From: Ulva prolifera
Taxonomy: Eukaryota > Chlorophyta > Ulvophyceae > Ulvales > Ulvaceae
Reading direction: 5' to 3'
Assembly (NCBI GenBank): GCA_023078555.1
Contig: CM041203.1
Coordinates: 3,639,981 to 3,703,980, forward strand
DNA: 64,000 bases
Made by a program: the position numbers and the translations under genes. Below, piece by piece: positions 62,284 to 64,000 of the stretch (positions are counted from its first letter, which is position 1; each line of letters begins with the position of its first letter). The notes beneath the pieces are model-generated. The model worked only from the letters and a program-made list of their open reading frames with translations. It ran no database searches and was not told the DNA's origin.

Positions 62284-62960
62284 ATGTGTCGACGAAATGA
62301 AGGTAGCCTCTTTGATGCTGCTGACATTCTCGGCTGCTGAGCAAGGTTACACAGTCATGCCATAGTTTCTGGATGCGTGCAACCAATGTGAGAAGAATTG
62401 CCTGTTTCCCACGACCTGGCGGACATCAATTGAGTCATAAATCGTCAATACAAGACCTTAACCATGTCAGCCTGCACTGCTCAGCGTGCAGCAACGTTCA
62501 AACATTACACAAATTGTGCTAACGTAACATTATCAACCCTGGCAGATGCTAAGCGACAATGTCAGGAGGGCTTGCGGCTCTCTCGTGCTGCACCGCCAGG
62601 TGTTGCTAGACATGCATGGGGTGCATGCGTGGCATGGGGTCAACAGGATCTGGCTTTGATCAGCACTGTAGTTTCCAGATGCTATACGTGATCAAAGCTT
62701 GCATTTCTACGGATGCGAATGACTTGCATGTTTGACTGATTTGTCTTGCGATATAGATCAGGAGATGCACACGTGCTGCATCGTGCAGTTGCGCGAACGC
62801 CAGTGTACCTGGACCAATAGTTCTGCGTTGTGGATCTAGCGACAGTTAGATCCATAAACTCTCAGACGGTCCTTTACAACGCTTTGAAAGCTATTATCTG
62901 CTTCTGTGGCTCTCTCTCGTGCTTCAGCAGCACTGCATCTGCAACTGAATTGTCGCTTAG
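62284..62960. other. Intergenic spacer
   Basis: No gene was recognised between the phosphotransferase stop and the first exon-like stretch of the next gene. The latter begins near an ACTGAATTGTCGCTTAG acceptor-like sequence at about 62962; earlier exons could lie in this interval. Confidence 0.35.
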
Positions 62961-62961
62961 C

Positions 62962-63800
62962 TAGCGGCCGAGGCCAACAAGGCCGTGCCGTCCAACATGG
63001 TGCACACGTGGGACGATCGGGCCTTATTGTGGCTACCAGAAGAATGCGTGAAGGACATAAAAGGCAACGAGAATGATAGATTTGCTCGGCTTGTGAAAGC
63101 TGTGATAGGCTTGGTGGATGAGGCCTGCGCAGCGGGAGAGCCGAGCCCGGAAGCATTGCAACGTTCCATCGCATGGGCTGACCATGTTTCAAAGTGCGGC
63201 CGCAACCCTCCGTGTGTGTGTTTCTGCTGCAGCTGACAGCAGATAACGAGCCCGTGCTCACGACTGAAGGACATGAGCGGACGTTTGCGCTGACAGGTGG
63301 GATCACGGGGGTACAATCGGGACCATGCAACGCTCAAGCGGGTAAATATGCAGGTACATGCGTACAAAGACCAGATATCAGCCTGAACTGGTTTCTGAAT
63401 TGTATGATGCCATCATCAAGCTGATTACATCAACCTATGCCACTGTCACGGTCAACTCAAGATGGCTTGGCATAGCTCGCTTAGTTCTGAGTACATATCG
63501 TGAAGAACTCTTCCCCATCAGGACGCATGAATTCTCACAGTACTGGGCTTTGTTCAACGATGCACTTGACCGATGCATGCGGCTGGAGTTTGACGGCAAT
63601 ATGCGGGCATCAAATCTGTCGCTCGTGGCTGAGCTCTGCAAGCAGGTGTGTTATCATCATCACCACATCAACACGTTGATCCACTGTCACAGTGAATTTC
63701 TGGCGGCCTATCCTGTGTCAGATGTGGCGCCGTTGTACATTAGCATGTACACATGGATGCCTCTTTCGGTCCCGGATTTCGGAGCTGTCAATGTCTAAAT
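62962..63800 (+). CDS. Proteasome activator PA200/BLM10-like, N-terminal part (partial)
   Basis: PA200/BLM10 proteins are giant HEAT-repeat activators that cap the 20S proteasome in the nucleus. Two or three exons are readable: about 62962-63210 (WDDRALLWLPEECVKDIKGN, NDRFARLVKAVIGLVDEACA, ALQRSIAWADHVSK), a small one near 63235-63290 (PVLTTEGHERTF), and about 63355-63640. The last reads QPELVSELYDAIIKLITSTY, SRWLGIARLVLSTYREELFP and EFSQYWALFNDALDRCM. These resemble, in order, the first helical repeats of plant PA200, where a LPPPV-E...FARVV segment is followed by a W-G-I-LVRLL-KYR-KL-L...WRPLYD repeat. The match is from memory of the family pattern, so moderate. The gene continues beyond the window; other HEAT proteins remain possible. 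Confidence 0.4.
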
Positions 63801-64000
63801 GCATACGGCTGCGTAATCATGCATGCATACGTAAATACACAAGCTCTGTACAATTGGCAAGCTTTGCAAACACCAAGCAGGGTACATGAGTGCTGCAGTT
63901 TGCACGCGCCGAATGTCTACACAGATAGATTGCCATCAGGCGTGCGTTGCAGGCCCGTTCCTTTTTCCCTGCCAGTGCAGCAACATCGGTTTGGAACAAG

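Overview
The window is nuclear DNA from an intron-rich photosynthetic eukaryote, most likely a green alga (chlorophyte, possibly trebouxiophyte-like; the class is an inference). Genes are split into short exons with GT...(C)TGCAG introns. The window encodes chloroplast GUN4 and a plant-type L-arabinokinase, and it carries a green-lineage-like 18S rRNA fragment. There are no operons, ribosome binding sites or CRISPR arrays. Most exons were placed by reading splice sites and checking reading phase by eye; the rest are approximate.

Layout, left to right. 0-2.6 kb: no secure gene, a 29-C run and weak minus-strand coding signals. 2.7-9.0 kb: a helical-repeat protein (+), a TrmB-like tRNA m7G methyltransferase (+), an mTERF protein (-) and a tandem rhodanese protein (+). 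9.9-17.1 kb: a membrane-anchored HAD class B acid phosphatase (-), dihydropyrimidinase (+) and GUN4 (-, complete in three exons). 17.1-21.2 kb: gene-poor, with hairpins, a palindromic repeat, a 25-C run and a near-perfect 32-bp inverted repeat. 21.2-32.5 kb: DNA primase large subunit (+), an unrecognised coiled-coil-like gene (+) and a bifunctional-looking L-arabinokinase of about 15 exons (-).

33.1-35.4 kb is a GC-rich, 5'-truncated non-LTR retrotransposon (-). It abuts a roughly 460-bp 5' fragment of 18S rRNA in the opposite orientation. 35.4-38.1 kb is gene-poor with duplicated short segments. 38.1-47.3 kb: a START-like protein with one very long exon (+), a large unrecognised minus-strand gene, and a small basic protein opening with a UAP56-binding motif (-). 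47.8-54.5 kb: a GEX1/KAR5/Brambleberry-type nuclear-fusion protein (+), an unrecognised membrane-protein region holding a (CA)69 microsatellite, and a rhomboid protease (+). 54.9-64 kb: adenylate kinase (-), a TPR protein (+) with a compact intronic hairpin, an intronless aminoalcohol phosphotransferase (+), and the start of a gene resembling the proteasome activator PA200/BLM10 (+, running off the window).

The genes are mostly housekeeping or organellar: chlorophyll synthesis control, organelle gene expression, pyrimidine catabolism, DNA replication, sugar salvage, adenylate balance and phospholipid synthesis. They do not form one pathway. Neighbours often sit tail-to-tail within 130-500 bp or head-to-head within 350-600 bp. 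The points most worth a second look are the 18S/retroelement chimera, the two long hairpins, the tandem rhodanese whose second active-site loop seems to lack the usual cysteine, and the karyogamy gene, which implies a sexual cycle.
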